NCBI GenBank assembly: GCA_051016205.1
Contig: CP136534.1
Location: forward strand, 186,001-250,000
DNA from: Acuticoccus sp051016205
GTDB taxonomy: Bacteria > Pseudomonadota > Alphaproteobacteria > Rhizobiales > Amorphaceae
DNA: 64,000 bases
Direction of reading: 5' to 3'
The translations under genes and the position numbers were made by a program. Position 1 is the stretch's first letter. Each line of letters begins with the position of its first letter. This document shows positions 16,640-24,173 of this stretch, one piece after another. The notes under the pieces were generated by a model. The model saw nothing but the letters and a program-made list of their open reading frames with translations, was not told the DNA's origin and did no database searches.

Positions 16640-16853
16640 GTCGTCAACTTTTGTGCATAAAGCATAGACTTCACGTTTCGTGTCAGTCTATCTTCCTGCC
16701 AACAAAGGTGAGGGTCAGGTCGCACAGCGCCCGCGATCCTCAGCGGCCGAGAGTCTGGGGAGGACCGGCTTGTCCAGATGAGACAGGGGGTGGAATGAAC
16801 ACCCCGTCCGTTTGGTTTAAGGCTGAGGTGACACACGTCACCTCAGCCTTTTT
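16640..16853 (+). ncRNA. Candidate structured small RNA of unknown family
   Basis: The gene-free stretch after znuA holds a chain of predicted stem-loops: TAGACT...AGTCTA with inner CACG/CGTG (16665-16690), GAGGGTC/GATCCTC (16710-16741), TCTGG/CCAGA (16754-16778), GGGGTG/CACCCC (16787-16805), then a perfect 12-bp terminator hairpin. No convincing protein frame crosses it. Together these suggest an independent structured transcript on the plus strand. I do not recognise 6S, SRP, RNase P, tmRNA or a known riboswitch in it. Its 5' end is a guess and no clear promoter was found. It could instead be the long 3' end of the znuA message. Confidence 0.4.
16821..16853 (+). terminator. Strong intrinsic terminator
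   Basis: A perfect 12-bp stem GGCTGAGGTGAC/GTCACCTCAGCC with loop ACAC is followed directly by TTTTT, a textbook rho-independent terminator for plus-strand transcription. It lies 440 bp after znuA, which already has its own hairpin, so it implies another transcript ending here. Confidence 0.85.
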
Positions 16854-16900
16854 CGTCTCTGCCACCCCCACACCCCAACAGGCCTGCTGCAGACGACAAC

Positions 16901-17002
16901 AGCATCCTGCGTCCACACGGCCGCAGATCAGGTGCTCTACCCCCTTGAAATAGAGCGATTTTCTTGCGGTCTGACAATTCCGTCTGGCCGCAAACCGCTC
17001 TA
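16901..17002 (-). repeat. Dispersed bipartite palindromic repeat, copy B
   Basis: Read on the minus strand this 102-bp element aligns without gaps to 30502-30605, with about 86 identical positions by hand. It consists of two imperfect hairpins: TAGAGCGGTTT...TCGCTCTA and AGAGCACC...GGATGCT. Its first bases TAG are the stop codon of the EamA exporter gene (17000-17002). It looks like a REP-type (repetitive extragenic palindromic) element. Confidence 0.8.
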
Positions 17003-17941
17003 CCCCACAGGCTTGGTGCGCTGTGCCAGCGCGATCCCTGTCAGGATCAAGAGCCAGCCGATGGCGTGGTAAAGGCCGATCACTTCGCCCAGGAAGAGCA
17101 CCGCCGCCAACGACCCGAAGACGGGGATGAGGTGGAAGAAGATCCCCGCCCGTGTGGAGCCAATCAACGCCACACCGCGGTTGAAGCACAAGAATGCCAA
17201 GATCGCCGCGAACACCGACACATAAAGAACCGACGCCAACGTGGTGAGATCCCAGGGCACTTCGGCGCCCAGAACCGCCTCACCAATGGTGAACGGCCAC
17301 AGCGCCAACTGTCCCAAGAACACCGTCGTGATGAGGAAGGACAAAGGGTGGATGGTGGGCCGCGCACGCAAAATCACCGTGTAGCCTGCATAGGCAAGCT
17401 GCGCGCCTAGGATCCAAAGGTCACCGGGGGTGAAGTGAAAGCCTGCAAGAACCTCAAGGCTGCCGCGCGAAATCACCACCAGCGCGCCGACGGAGGAGAC
17501 GATGAGCCCCACACCTTGCCCCAAGGTCAGGCGATCCCTGTAAATCAGAAACCCCAAAAGGGCGATCACCACGGGAAACAGCGATGACAAAATGGTGGCG
17601 TTGATGGCCGTGGTGCTCTGCACGCCCACGTAGACAAGCGTGTTGTAGATGGTCATCCCCAAGATCCCGAGGAGCGTCAGGATCCGCCAGTGGCGCCTGA
17701 TCGTCGGCCAGTCCTGTGTCACCTTGCGCCAGGCGAAGGGGAGGAGGAGGAGGAAGGCCAGCGTCCAGCGCATCTGCGCCAAAGCCATGGGGGGAATGTG
17801 TTCAGCCACCCCGCGTGCCAGCACGATGTTGCCCGACCAGAACACCATGGTCAGCGTCAACAACACGTAAGGCTGGTCGTTCAGCGCACCGAACACGCCG
17901 CGGGAGGGTACCGCGCCCCCCTCCTCGATGTTGTTTGCCAT
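17000..17941 (-). CDS. EamA/DMT family transporter
   Basis: The 313-residue protein is a drug/metabolite-transporter-type permease with ten predicted membrane helices in two EamA repeats (about residues 22-155 and 170-305). Typical elements are VFWSGNIVLARGVAEHIPPMALAQMRW at the start and AGIFFHLIPVFGSLAAVLFLGE in the second repeat. The family exports amino acids, nucleosides or other small metabolites; the substrate cannot be read from sequence. The ATG at 17939-17941 was chosen because upstream codons of the longer frame are not membrane-like and overlap the purA leader. The stop codon TAG lies at the edge of the palindromic repeat. Confidence 0.9.
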   Translation of the reverse strand: MANNIEEGGAVPSRGVFGALNDQPYVLLTLTMVFWSGNIVLARGVAEHIPPMALAQMRWTLAFLLLLPFAWRKVTQDWPTIRRHWRILTLLGILGMTIYNTLVYVGVQSTTAINATILSSLFPVVIALLGFLIYRDRLTLGQGVGLIVSSVGALVVISRGSLEVLAGFHFTPGDLWILGAQLAYAGYTVILRARPTIHPLSFLITTVFLGQLALWPFTIGEAVLGAEVPWDLTTLASVLYVSVFAAILAFLCFNRGVALIGSTRAGIFFHLIPVFGSLAAVLFLGEVIGLYHAIGWLLILTGIALAQRTKPVG

Positions 17942-18209
17942 GGCGCCTCGCGGTTGGTGCGTGGTCAGGCGATGGCATGACAACGGCACAATCACAACCG
18001 CCACAAGCGGGAGGTGGCCATGCCGGTGTTGCACAACCGGCCGGTGCGCTATAGCACCCAAACCGCCAGCAGGCCCGCACGACGGCACGCCAGAAGGTCA
18101 AGGACGCTGCGTGCAGTCCGGCCTGCGCCAATTCCCTTGGCAGGCGGTCTTCGGCGGTCCGGCTGACGCCGGTGGGATCGCCAGTAACGGCAGTAGCAGG
18201 AAAACGCAC

Positions 18210-19499
18210 ATGGGAAGCGTCGTTGTCGTCGGCTCGCAATGGGGCGACGAAGGCAAGGGCAAGATTGTCGATTGGCTGAGCGAGCGAGCCGAGGTGATCG
18301 TGCGCTTCCAAGGCGGTCACAATGCCGGCCACACACTTCTGATCGACGGCAAGACCTACAAGCTGAGCCTCCTGCCCTCAGGGGTGGTGCGGCCTGGCAA
18401 GCTCTCCGTCATCGGCAACGGCGTCGTCCTGGACCCCGTGGCGCTGCTGAAAGAGATCGGCACCTTGCGCGACCAGGGCGTCGACATCACGCCGGCATCC
18501 TTGAGAGTGGCGCAAACGGTGCCTTTGATCCTGTCGGTTCACCGCGAACTTGACCAACTGCGTGAGGCTGCGAGCGGGGCCGGCGCCATCGGCACCACTG
18601 GCCGCGGCATTGGCCCCGCCTACGAGGACAAGGTGGGCCGCCGTGCCATCAGGCTGTGCGATGTGAAGGACGTGTCGCTCCTCAGTGCACGCATCGACAG
18701 GCTCCTTGCCCACCATAATGCACTGCGCCTCGGACTGGGTGCGGCGCCCGTATCAGCCCAGACCATAACGGCCGAGCTTGAAGCGGCCCGCGCCGTCCTT
18801 GAGTTTGCCGACCCCGTCTGGCGCACTCTACGCAAGGCCCGCCGCGAGGGCCGCAACATCCTGTTTGAAGGCGCGCAGGGGACGATGCTCGACGTCGACC
18901 ACGGCACCTACCCTTACGTGACCTCCTCCAACGTGGTGGCGGGGCAAGCTGCCGCAGGCACCGGGATTGGTCCGTCTTCACTTGACAGGACGCTCGGAAT
19001 TACAAAGGCTTATACGACACGCGTCGGCAACGGTCCGTTCCCCACCGAACAGGACAATTCTGTCGGCGATTTGCTGGGCGAGCGTGGGGCCGAATTCGGC
19101 ACCGTGACTGGCCGAAAACGTCGTTGTGGTTGGTTCGATGCGGTGATGGTCCGTCAGGCGGTGGAGGCCGGTGGGATCGATGGCCTCGCCCTCACCAAGC
19201 TCGACGTTTTGGATGGGTTGGACACACTGAAGATCTGCGTGGCCTATCGATTGGATGGCGAAGAGATCGACTATTTCCCTGCCGATGCGGCAAGCCAGGC
19301 CAAGGTCGAACCGGTTTATGAGACCATCGGCGGCTGGCAGCAGTCCACGCGCGGTGCGCGGACCTGGGGTGCGCTGCCGGCAGAGGCGGTCAAATACGTC
19401 CGCCACGTTGAGGAATTGGTCGGCGCGCCGGTCGCCATGCTGTCGACGAGCCCGGATCGAATCGATACAATACTTGTTGACGACCCTTTTCGGCTTTAA
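18210..19499 (+). CDS. purA: Adenylosuccinate synthetase
   Basis: The 429-residue enzyme joins IMP and aspartate with GTP to form adenylosuccinate, the first step from IMP to AMP. It shows all landmarks: VVGSQWGDEGKGKIVDWL at residues 5-22 (phosphate loop and catalytic Asp), FQGGHNAGHTL with catalytic His, GTTGRGIGPAYEDK, FEGAQGTMLDVDHGTYPYVTSS, and TGRKRRCGWFDAV. Length equals the family norm from ATG 18210; the long open frame upstream to 17928 is not coding. The coiled-coil gene follows 36 bp downstream, as in many Hyphomicrobiales. Confidence 0.97.
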   Translation: MGSVVVVGSQWGDEGKGKIVDWLSERAEVIVRFQGGHNAGHTLLIDGKTYKLSLLPSGVVRPGKLSVIGNGVVLDPVALLKEIGTLRDQGVDITPASLRVAQTVPLILSVHRELDQLREAASGAGAIGTTGRGIGPAYEDKVGRRAIRLCDVKDVSLLSARIDRLLAHHNALRLGLGAAPVSAQTITAELEAARAVLEFADPVWRTLRKARREGRNILFEGAQGTMLDVDHGTYPYVTSSNVVAGQAAAGTGIGPSSLDRTLGITKAYTTRVGNGPFPTEQDNSVGDLLGERGAEFGTVTGRKRRCGWFDAVMVRQAVEAGGIDGLALTKLDVLDGLDTLKICVAYRLDGEEIDYFPADAASQAKVEPVYETIGGWQQSTRGARTWGALPAEAVKYVRHVEELVGAPVAMLSTSPDRIDTILVDDPFRL

Positions 19500-19535
19500 G
19501 TCGGTGCTGAGGGGCAGAAAGGGCGTGTGGTCGAA

Positions 19536-21389
19536 ATGACCGACTTTTACTCCGTGCTGCAGCGTGCCGTTGCGTCGCTGCCCGACGGAAGCGGGCCGCA
19601 GCGTCGTGCCGTCTACGATAAGGCGCGCAAGGCGCTCCTAAAGCAGCTGCAGAGTTTTGATCCTCCACTGCCATCGTCGGATGTGACATCCCAAAGGTTG
19701 GCGCTGGAAGATGCCATCCGCAAAATCGAAAACGAGATTGCGCGACAAATCCGCACCCGCCGTGCCGTCCAGGGCGCGATGCCAGGGGCCAATGCCGGCG
19801 CAACGGCCGCAGCCGGGAACCGCCGCGCCGCCACGCAGGAACCGCGCGAGAGCGAGGCTGAGCGGGAGGCCCGCAGGCGTGAAGAGGCCGCCCGCGCCCG
19901 CGAACAGCAGGCCGAGATGCTGGAGGACGCGGTCTCCCGCGCCACCTTCGCACCAGAACCTGAGCCCCTGGAGACACCGCCCGTCCCAGTGAGGCGCGGC
20001 GCGGCACCAGACCCCGCTCACGACGGCTACGAGGACGAGCTCACCGACGTCGACTTCGAGGAGGACGCGTTCGACGAGCCCGAACCCCGCGCACGGCGCA
20101 GGCGCGGCCGGCGCGAGGAGCCGGCCTTTGCGGCCGAAGAGTACGCCGAGGAGGTCCCTTACGAAGAAGAGGACCTTGCCTACGACCATGACGAGATGCT
20201 GGAGGCCACAGAAGCGCCCGTCTCTCGCGCGTCCGAAAAGCAGCGCAAAAAGGAAGAAGCAAAGCGGCTGAAGGCCGAACGGCGCTCGCGCAAGACGGCC
20301 AAGGTGGAAAGCCGTGCCCGCACCGTTGGCGGGGAAGAGCCGCGCAAGCGCTCCGTCGTGGCACGCGCCGCGCTCCCTTTGGTGGTGCTGGCGCTTCTGA
20401 TTGGCGCGTCCTACGCCGCCTACACCCAAAGGGCCGAGCTTCTTGCCGTACTTGACGGTTTGCAGGGCGGGGACGACCCAGGCGGCACGCGCCCGCCCAT
20501 CGCCTCCACACCGACTGTGACCAAGAACGACGATCGCCTGCCCACCGACGGTCAGGAAGGGCGCACCGTCGACGGCGAAGAGACCCGCGCGGTCACCACA
20601 ACGCCCATCCGCATCGGGCCGAATGGCACCACGCGCGCGCCCGACCAGCCTGCGGCCGCGCAAGCCGACGCGCCGGCGCCGGATGCCCGCACCGTCGGGA
20701 CCGAGGTGAGCCCCTTCACCACCGATCCTGCAGCAACGCCTGCCGAGGAGCAGACGGCTGCCGTCGAGCAGCCGGCGACGCCAACGGAGACGCCGCCCGC
20801 AGCCGACGCGGCGCCCAGCGCCCCCATTGCCGACTTCACACCCAACGAAAGCCAGCAGGCCGTCCTTTACGAGGAAGCCGCGCAGGCAGGCGAACAGGGT
20901 TCGGCCATTCCAGGCAGCGTCCAATGGTCCATGGTGCGCCAATCCATCGGCGGCGGCGACCCTGAGCCCGTGGTCCGCGCCACCACCGAAATTGCCGATC
21001 GCAACATGACCGCCAACATCACCATCCGCGAAAATCGCGATGGCGCGCTGCCGGCAAGCCACCTGATCGAGATTGAATTTCAGACCAACGACGCCTTTGA
21101 AGGCGGCGGGGTCAAAAATGTCCCAGGCATCATCATGAAGGAGACCGAACAGTCTCGTGGTGAGCCTTTGCGCGGCGCGGCGGCACGGGTGTCCTCAGGC
21201 CTTTTCTGGATTGCGCTGTCTGAGGACGAGGCGGACAAGGCGCTCAATCTGCGCCTCCTGCGCGAGCGCAACTGGATCGACATTCCGATCCTTTACGAAT
21301 CGGGCCGCAGGGCGATTCTGACCCTGCAAAAGGGCAATGACGGCCTTCAGTCCGTGAATGCTGCCATTCAGGCCTGGAGCCCTGGCTAG
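19536..21389 (+). CDS. Coiled-coil membrane protein of unknown function (purA neighbour)
   Basis: The 617-residue protein has an N-terminal alpha-helical domain (about residues 1-80, FYSVLQRAVASLPDGSGPQRRAVYDKAR...LALEDAIRKIENEIAR), a charged coiled coil and acidic linker up to about 230, a basic Lys/Arg-rich segment, one membrane helix at about 278-298 (RAALPLVVLALLIGASYAAYT), an Ala/Pro/Thr-rich linker, and a C-terminal periplasmic domain (about 430-617) ending AILTLQKGNDGLQSVNAAIQAW. It is conserved next to purA in Hyphomicrobiales, where databases often label it 'CheA signal transduction histidine kinase'. I see no kinase, HPt or other Che motif, so that label looks wrong. Start ATG 19536; GTG 19527 is an alternative. 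Confidence 0.85.
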   Translation: MTDFYSVLQRAVASLPDGSGPQRRAVYDKARKALLKQLQSFDPPLPSSDVTSQRLALEDAIRKIENEIARQIRTRRAVQGAMPGANAGATAAAGNRRAATQEPRESEAEREARRREEAARAREQQAEMLEDAVSRATFAPEPEPLETPPVPVRRGAAPDPAHDGYEDELTDVDFEEDAFDEPEPRARRRRGRREEPAFAAEEYAEEVPYEEEDLAYDHDEMLEATEAPVSRASEKQRKKEEAKRLKAERRSRKTAKVESRARTVGGEEPRKRSVVARAALPLVVLALLIGASYAAYTQRAELLAVLDGLQGGDDPGGTRPPIASTPTVTKNDDRLPTDGQEGRTVDGEETRAVTTTPIRIGPNGTTRAPDQPAAAQADAPAPDARTVGTEVSPFTTDPAATPAEEQTAAVEQPATPTETPPAADAAPSAPIADFTPNESQQAVLYEEAAQAGEQGSAIPGSVQWSMVRQSIGGGDPEPVVRATTEIADRNMTANITIRENRDGALPASHLIEIEFQTNDAFEGGGVKNVPGIIMKETEQSRGEPLRGAAARVSSGLFWIALSEDEADKALNLRLLRERNWIDIPILYESGRRAILTLQKGNDGLQSVNAAIQAWSPG

Positions 21390-21417
21390 GCGATGGCACG
21401 CCATCGACCCAGCCAGG
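21381..21417 (+). terminator. Hairpin spanning the stop of the coiled-coil protein gene
   Basis: CCTGGCT (21381-21387) pairs with AGCCAGG (21411-21417), and CGATGG with CCATCG inside, enclosing the TAG stop. No T-run follows, so it may be a 3'-end stabilising hairpin rather than a terminator. Confidence 0.45.
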
Positions 21418-21581
21418 CGGTGAGACAACAGGGTGACCAGACGGGGGCGTCTGGCCTCTGCACGCACGTATCTGCCCCCCTCACCACCCGCTAAGTCCGC
21501 GGCCAAAATCTTGGACGCGCGTGCGCAATCCCTCCCCATTGTCGTCTGCGAGCCCGCCGCTTCGCACCGTGCGCGCTAGCG

Positions 21582-22346
21582 ATGGCGCACGCCGGATGGC
21601 TGTTGCGGCGCATACTGGGGCGATTGTTGGGCGTGTGTGGCCTGGTGGCGCTGTGGTGGGGCGCAACGGCCCTCTTCCAGCCGCCAAGCTACGTTTTCCC
21701 CTCCCCGGTGGCGGTGGCTGGCGCCTTCGTGGAGCAGTGGGCAAGCCTCCTCCACCACACATCCGTCACCGCGACGGAGATCGTGCTCGGCCTCATGGTC
21801 GGCACTGCGGCGGGCGTGACGACGGCCCTTGCCATTGCCGCAACGCCATTGATACGGCGCTTCGTCCTGCCTGTGGTGGTGGTGACGCAAACCTTGCCTG
21901 TGTTTGCCATCGCGCCGCTGCTGGTGGTGTGGCTCGGCTACGGGATGACGTCAAAAATCGTGATGGCCGCGCTGATCATCTATTTTCCCATCGCGACGGC
22001 GTATGCGGAATCCATGTCGCGGGCCGACAAGCAGTTGGTGGACCTTGCCAAGCTGCATGGCGCAGGGCCCTTCCACATCCTGTTTCTCGTGCGCGCACCC
22101 TCTGGCCTGCCAGGACTTGTGGCAGGCCTGAAGGTGGCCGCCACCGTAGCCCCCATCGGCGCGGTGGTGGGCGAGTGGGTGGGCGCGTCGGCCGGCCTCG
22201 GCTACCTCATGCTCCACGCCAACGCGCGCCTTCAGACCGATATGCTGTTTGCAGCGCTGGTATTGCTGGCAGCCCTCGCCCTCATCATCAGAGCCCTTGT
22301 GGAGGCGATCGCTTCGCGCATAGCCCCCTGGCAGCCGCAGGTCTGA
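21582..22346 (+). CDS. ABC transporter permease, ThiX/SsuC type
   Basis: The 254-residue inner-membrane protein belongs to the binding-protein-dependent permeases of the nitrate/sulfonate/thiamine-precursor class. Six helices are predicted, with PPSYVFPSPVAVAGAF, the TQTLPVFAIAPLLVVWLGYG segment and an EAA-type coupling loop (DLAKLHGAGPFHILFLVRAPSGLPGLVAGL). Together with the NMT1/THI5-like binding protein downstream it resembles the thiX-thiY pair for hydroxymethylpyrimidine uptake or the related RibXY flavin-precursor system. No ATPase gene is adjacent and no TPP riboswitch was seen upstream, so the substrate stays open. Confidence 0.87.
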   Translation: MAHAGWLLRRILGRLLGVCGLVALWWGATALFQPPSYVFPSPVAVAGAFVEQWASLLHHTSVTATEIVLGLMVGTAAGVTTALAIAATPLIRRFVLPVVVVTQTLPVFAIAPLLVVWLGYGMTSKIVMAALIIYFPIATAYAESMSRADKQLVDLAKLHGAGPFHILFLVRAPSGLPGLVAGLKVAATVAPIGAVVGEWVGASAGLGYLMLHANARLQTDMLFAALVLLAALALIIRALVEAIASRIAPWQPQV

Positions 22347-22436
22347 TGCCCGCTGAAACGGTGCCGCCCACGGGTCTGGCCGACTAACCTTTTGGATTGA
22401 CGCTAGGCGGTTCGCCCACGCTCCCCCCGCCGGATC

Positions 22437-22506
22437 GGCGGTCAAACCAAGCCATGGCCGCATCGGCGGTCAAACCAAGCAAAGCCCGCGCAGGCGGTCA
22501 AACCAA
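22437..22506 (+). repeat. Three direct repeats with a 28-bp period upstream of the thiY-like gene
   Basis: GGCGGTCAAACCAA occurs without mismatch at 22437-22450, 22465-22478 and 22493-22506, exactly 28 bp apart; the first two copies share 19 bases (ATCGGCGGTCAAACCAAGC). The third copy runs into the ribosome binding site GGAGG of the binding protein gene. The array fills the 172-bp gap between the permease and binding protein genes. Confidence 0.9.
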
Positions 22507-22518
22507 AGTGGAGGACAT

Positions 22519-23454
22519 ATGGGTAGGTTTTTGTTGGCGGCGGTTCTCGCCCTGTCCCTGGCGTCGCCCGCCATGGCTGCCGACAAACTGACGGTGCTTT
22601 TGGACTGGTTCATCAACCCCGACCATGCGCCCTTGATCATCGCCGAAGCGCGCGGCGAGTTCGCCTCCCGCGAGCTTGAGGTGGAGATCATCGCCCCCGC
22701 CGACCCGTCCGCGCCGCCACGCCTTGTGGCGGCCGGCCAGGGCGACATTGCCATCACCTACCAGCCCAACCTTTATCTTCAGGCCCATGAGGGCCTTCCC
22801 GTCGCCCGCTTCGGCACGCTGGTGGAAAGCCCGCTCAACAGCCTCGTGGCGCTAAAGGACGGGCCCGTCACCACCCTGATGGACCTTGAGGGCAAGACCG
22901 TCGGCTACTCGGTCGGCGGCTTCGAAGACGCCGTGCTCGGCAGGATGCTGGACACCGTCGGCCTGTCGCTGGATGACGTGACGCTCGTCAACGTCAACTT
23001 TGCGCTGACCCCCGCCCTCCTCTCAGGCCGCGTGGATGCGGTGATCGGCGCCTTCCGCAATTTCGAGCTGACGCAGATCGCCCTTGAGGGCCGCGAAGGC
23101 CGCGCCTTCTTTCCCGAAGAGCATGGCGTGCCCTCCTATGAGGAGCTGATCTACATCGCCCGCAAAGATAGGATGGACGACCCCCTCCTGCCCCGCTTTC
23201 TGGACGCCATCGAGGCGGCCACGGTCTGGCAGGCAGCAAACCCGAAAGCGGCCGAAGAGCTTTTCTTCAAGGCCCACCCGGACATCGACAACCCGCTGAA
23301 CCGCCAGGCATTTCTCGACACATTGCCGAAGTTTCCTGACGACCCGCGGCCCCTCGACACCGAAGGTTACGAGCGCTTCGCAGCCTTCATGACGGAGGCA
23401 GGCCTTGTGAGCGACCTGCCGCCGCTGTCGGACTACGCTGTGCAGATCGACTGA
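22519..23454 (+). CDS. ABC transporter substrate-binding protein, NMT1/THI5-like
   Basis: The 311-residue periplasmic protein has a signal peptide (residues 1-20, ending SPAMAA) and the SsuA/THI5-like fold: LTVLLDWFINPDHAPLIIAEARGEF, then VEIIAPADPSAPPRLVAAGQGDIAITYQPN and LEGKTVGYSVGGFEDAVLGRM. The DWFxNxDHAP segment is typical of ThiY, which binds formylaminopyrimidine or hydroxymethylpyrimidine, and of riboflavin-precursor relatives. GGAGG lies just before ATG 22519. It pairs with the upstream permease. It converges with the thioredoxin-fold gene at 23456, leaving one base between the stops. Confidence 0.88.
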   Translation: MGRFLLAAVLALSLASPAMAADKLTVLLDWFINPDHAPLIIAEARGEFASRELEVEIIAPADPSAPPRLVAAGQGDIAITYQPNLYLQAHEGLPVARFGTLVESPLNSLVALKDGPVTTLMDLEGKTVGYSVGGFEDAVLGRMLDTVGLSLDDVTLVNVNFALTPALLSGRVDAVIGAFRNFELTQIALEGREGRAFFPEEHGVPSYEELIYIARKDRMDDPLLPRFLDAIEAATVWQAANPKAAEELFFKAHPDIDNPLNRQAFLDTLPKFPDDPRPLDTEGYERFAAFMTEAGLVSDLPPLSDYAVQID

Positions 23455-23455
23455 G

Positions 23456-24025
23456 CTATTCGGCAGCCGCGCTGTGGGTGAGGCTCGCCACCTCGCCCCG
23501 TGCGGGGTAGTTGCGCGCAATGACGAAGTCGAGGGCGGGCAGAATGTCCTCAAAACGCGGACGGGCGAAGGGCATCGTCTGCGTGGAGGCGAAATAGAGC
23601 GTCTTGTCCGGGCGGAAGAAGAACAGGCCGGGCTCGGCGAATTGGGCAGGCTCTTCAACGCCGATGGACGTTTTGCCGATACCTGAGGACACATACAGGC
23701 CCCAGCTGCGCGCCGCCTCAAGGCTGACACCGTAACCTATTGTCAGGTTGGAGAGATTCCAGTCAGCCTTCGCCTGCTCTGCGCGGGCCTGATCGTCGGT
23801 GGACAGCACCACCACTTCGATGCCCTTGCTTGTGAAGGCCTCCAGCTGCTTTTCAAGGCTGCCCAGATATGTCTTACAGATGGGGCAGTGAAGACCGCGA
23901 TAAAACACGACCATTGTGAAAGGGTCGCCCTTTGCCGTCTCTGATGACCAGTTGCCGCCGCCCACAAGTTGGGCGGACAAAGCTGGCACCGGCTGGCGCG
24001 GGATGAGGGGAGTGATATCGGTCAT
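23456..24025 (-). CDS. Peroxiredoxin-like (AhpC/TSA) family protein
   Basis: The 189-residue protein has a thioredoxin fold with FTMVVFYRGLHCPICKTYL (Cys47 and Cys50 as a CPxC pair), VVVLSTDDQARAEQAK and GLFFFRPDKTLYFAS. This matches the AhpC/TSA 'peroxiredoxin-like' group that has a CxxC motif in place of the usual single peroxidatic Cys context. A role in peroxide reduction or thiol exchange is inferred. ATG at 24023-24025 gives the natural start; the frame upstream is non-conserved. The gene is divergent from a true 1-Cys peroxiredoxin, with 148 bp between them that contain a perfect palindrome. Confidence 0.85.
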   Translation of the reverse strand: MTDITPLIPRQPVPALSAQLVGGGNWSSETAKGDPFTMVVFYRGLHCPICKTYLGSLEKQLEAFTSKGIEVVVLSTDDQARAEQAKADWNLSNLTIGYGVSLEAARSWGLYVSSGIGKTSIGVEEPAQFAEPGLFFFRPDKTLYFASTQTMPFARPRFEDILPALDFVIARNYPARGEVASLTHSAAAE

Positions 24026-24055
24026 GGCCGTCTTTCCGGTCTTTGCGAAAATGGG

Positions 24056-24067
24056 TGTGTATACACA
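24056..24067. promoter_or_regulatory. Perfect 12-bp palindrome between divergent peroxiredoxin genes
   Basis: TGTGTATACACA lies in the shared promoter region, 31 bp before the start of the peroxiredoxin-like gene. It could be a regulator binding site controlling both genes. It does not match the OxyR consensus and no regulator gene is adjacent. Confidence 0.4.
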
Positions 24068-24173
24068 TATGCTGAGCACCGGAGGGTGACAATCAAAGCC
24101 GCGTGACCCTTTCGCGAGGCGCCCGGCCACATGCCGCCCCCCCAACGGCTCAAGACGGTGAAAGGAAAAAACA

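Noticed and set aside
16796..16853. Small peptide start (ATG 16796) just before the strong terminator
   Set aside because: The peptide frame would be cut by the terminator and continues into repeat sequence; no leader-peptide features such as runs of one amino acid were seen.
16618..16953. 111-codon plus-strand frame
   Set aside because: It passes through the terminator hairpin and the palindromic repeat, with shadow-like composition.
17928..18209. N-terminal extension of purA
   Set aside because: The added residues are non-conserved and overlap the start region of the divergent exporter gene; the ATG at 18210 gives the family's exact start.
19638..21062. 474-codon open frame on the minus strand
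   Set aside because: It is antisense to the coiled-coil protein gene, Gly/Arg-rich, and matches no family. Long antisense frames are expected at this GC content.
21390..21581. Possible thiamine or flavin riboswitch before the thiX-like permease gene
   Set aside because: The conserved CUGAGA and related elements of the TPP riboswitch, and those of the FMN riboswitch, were not found.
22437..22506. Triple repeat as a CRISPR array
   Set aside because: The conserved core is only 14 bases, the units are 28 bp in total, there are only three, and no cas gene is present.
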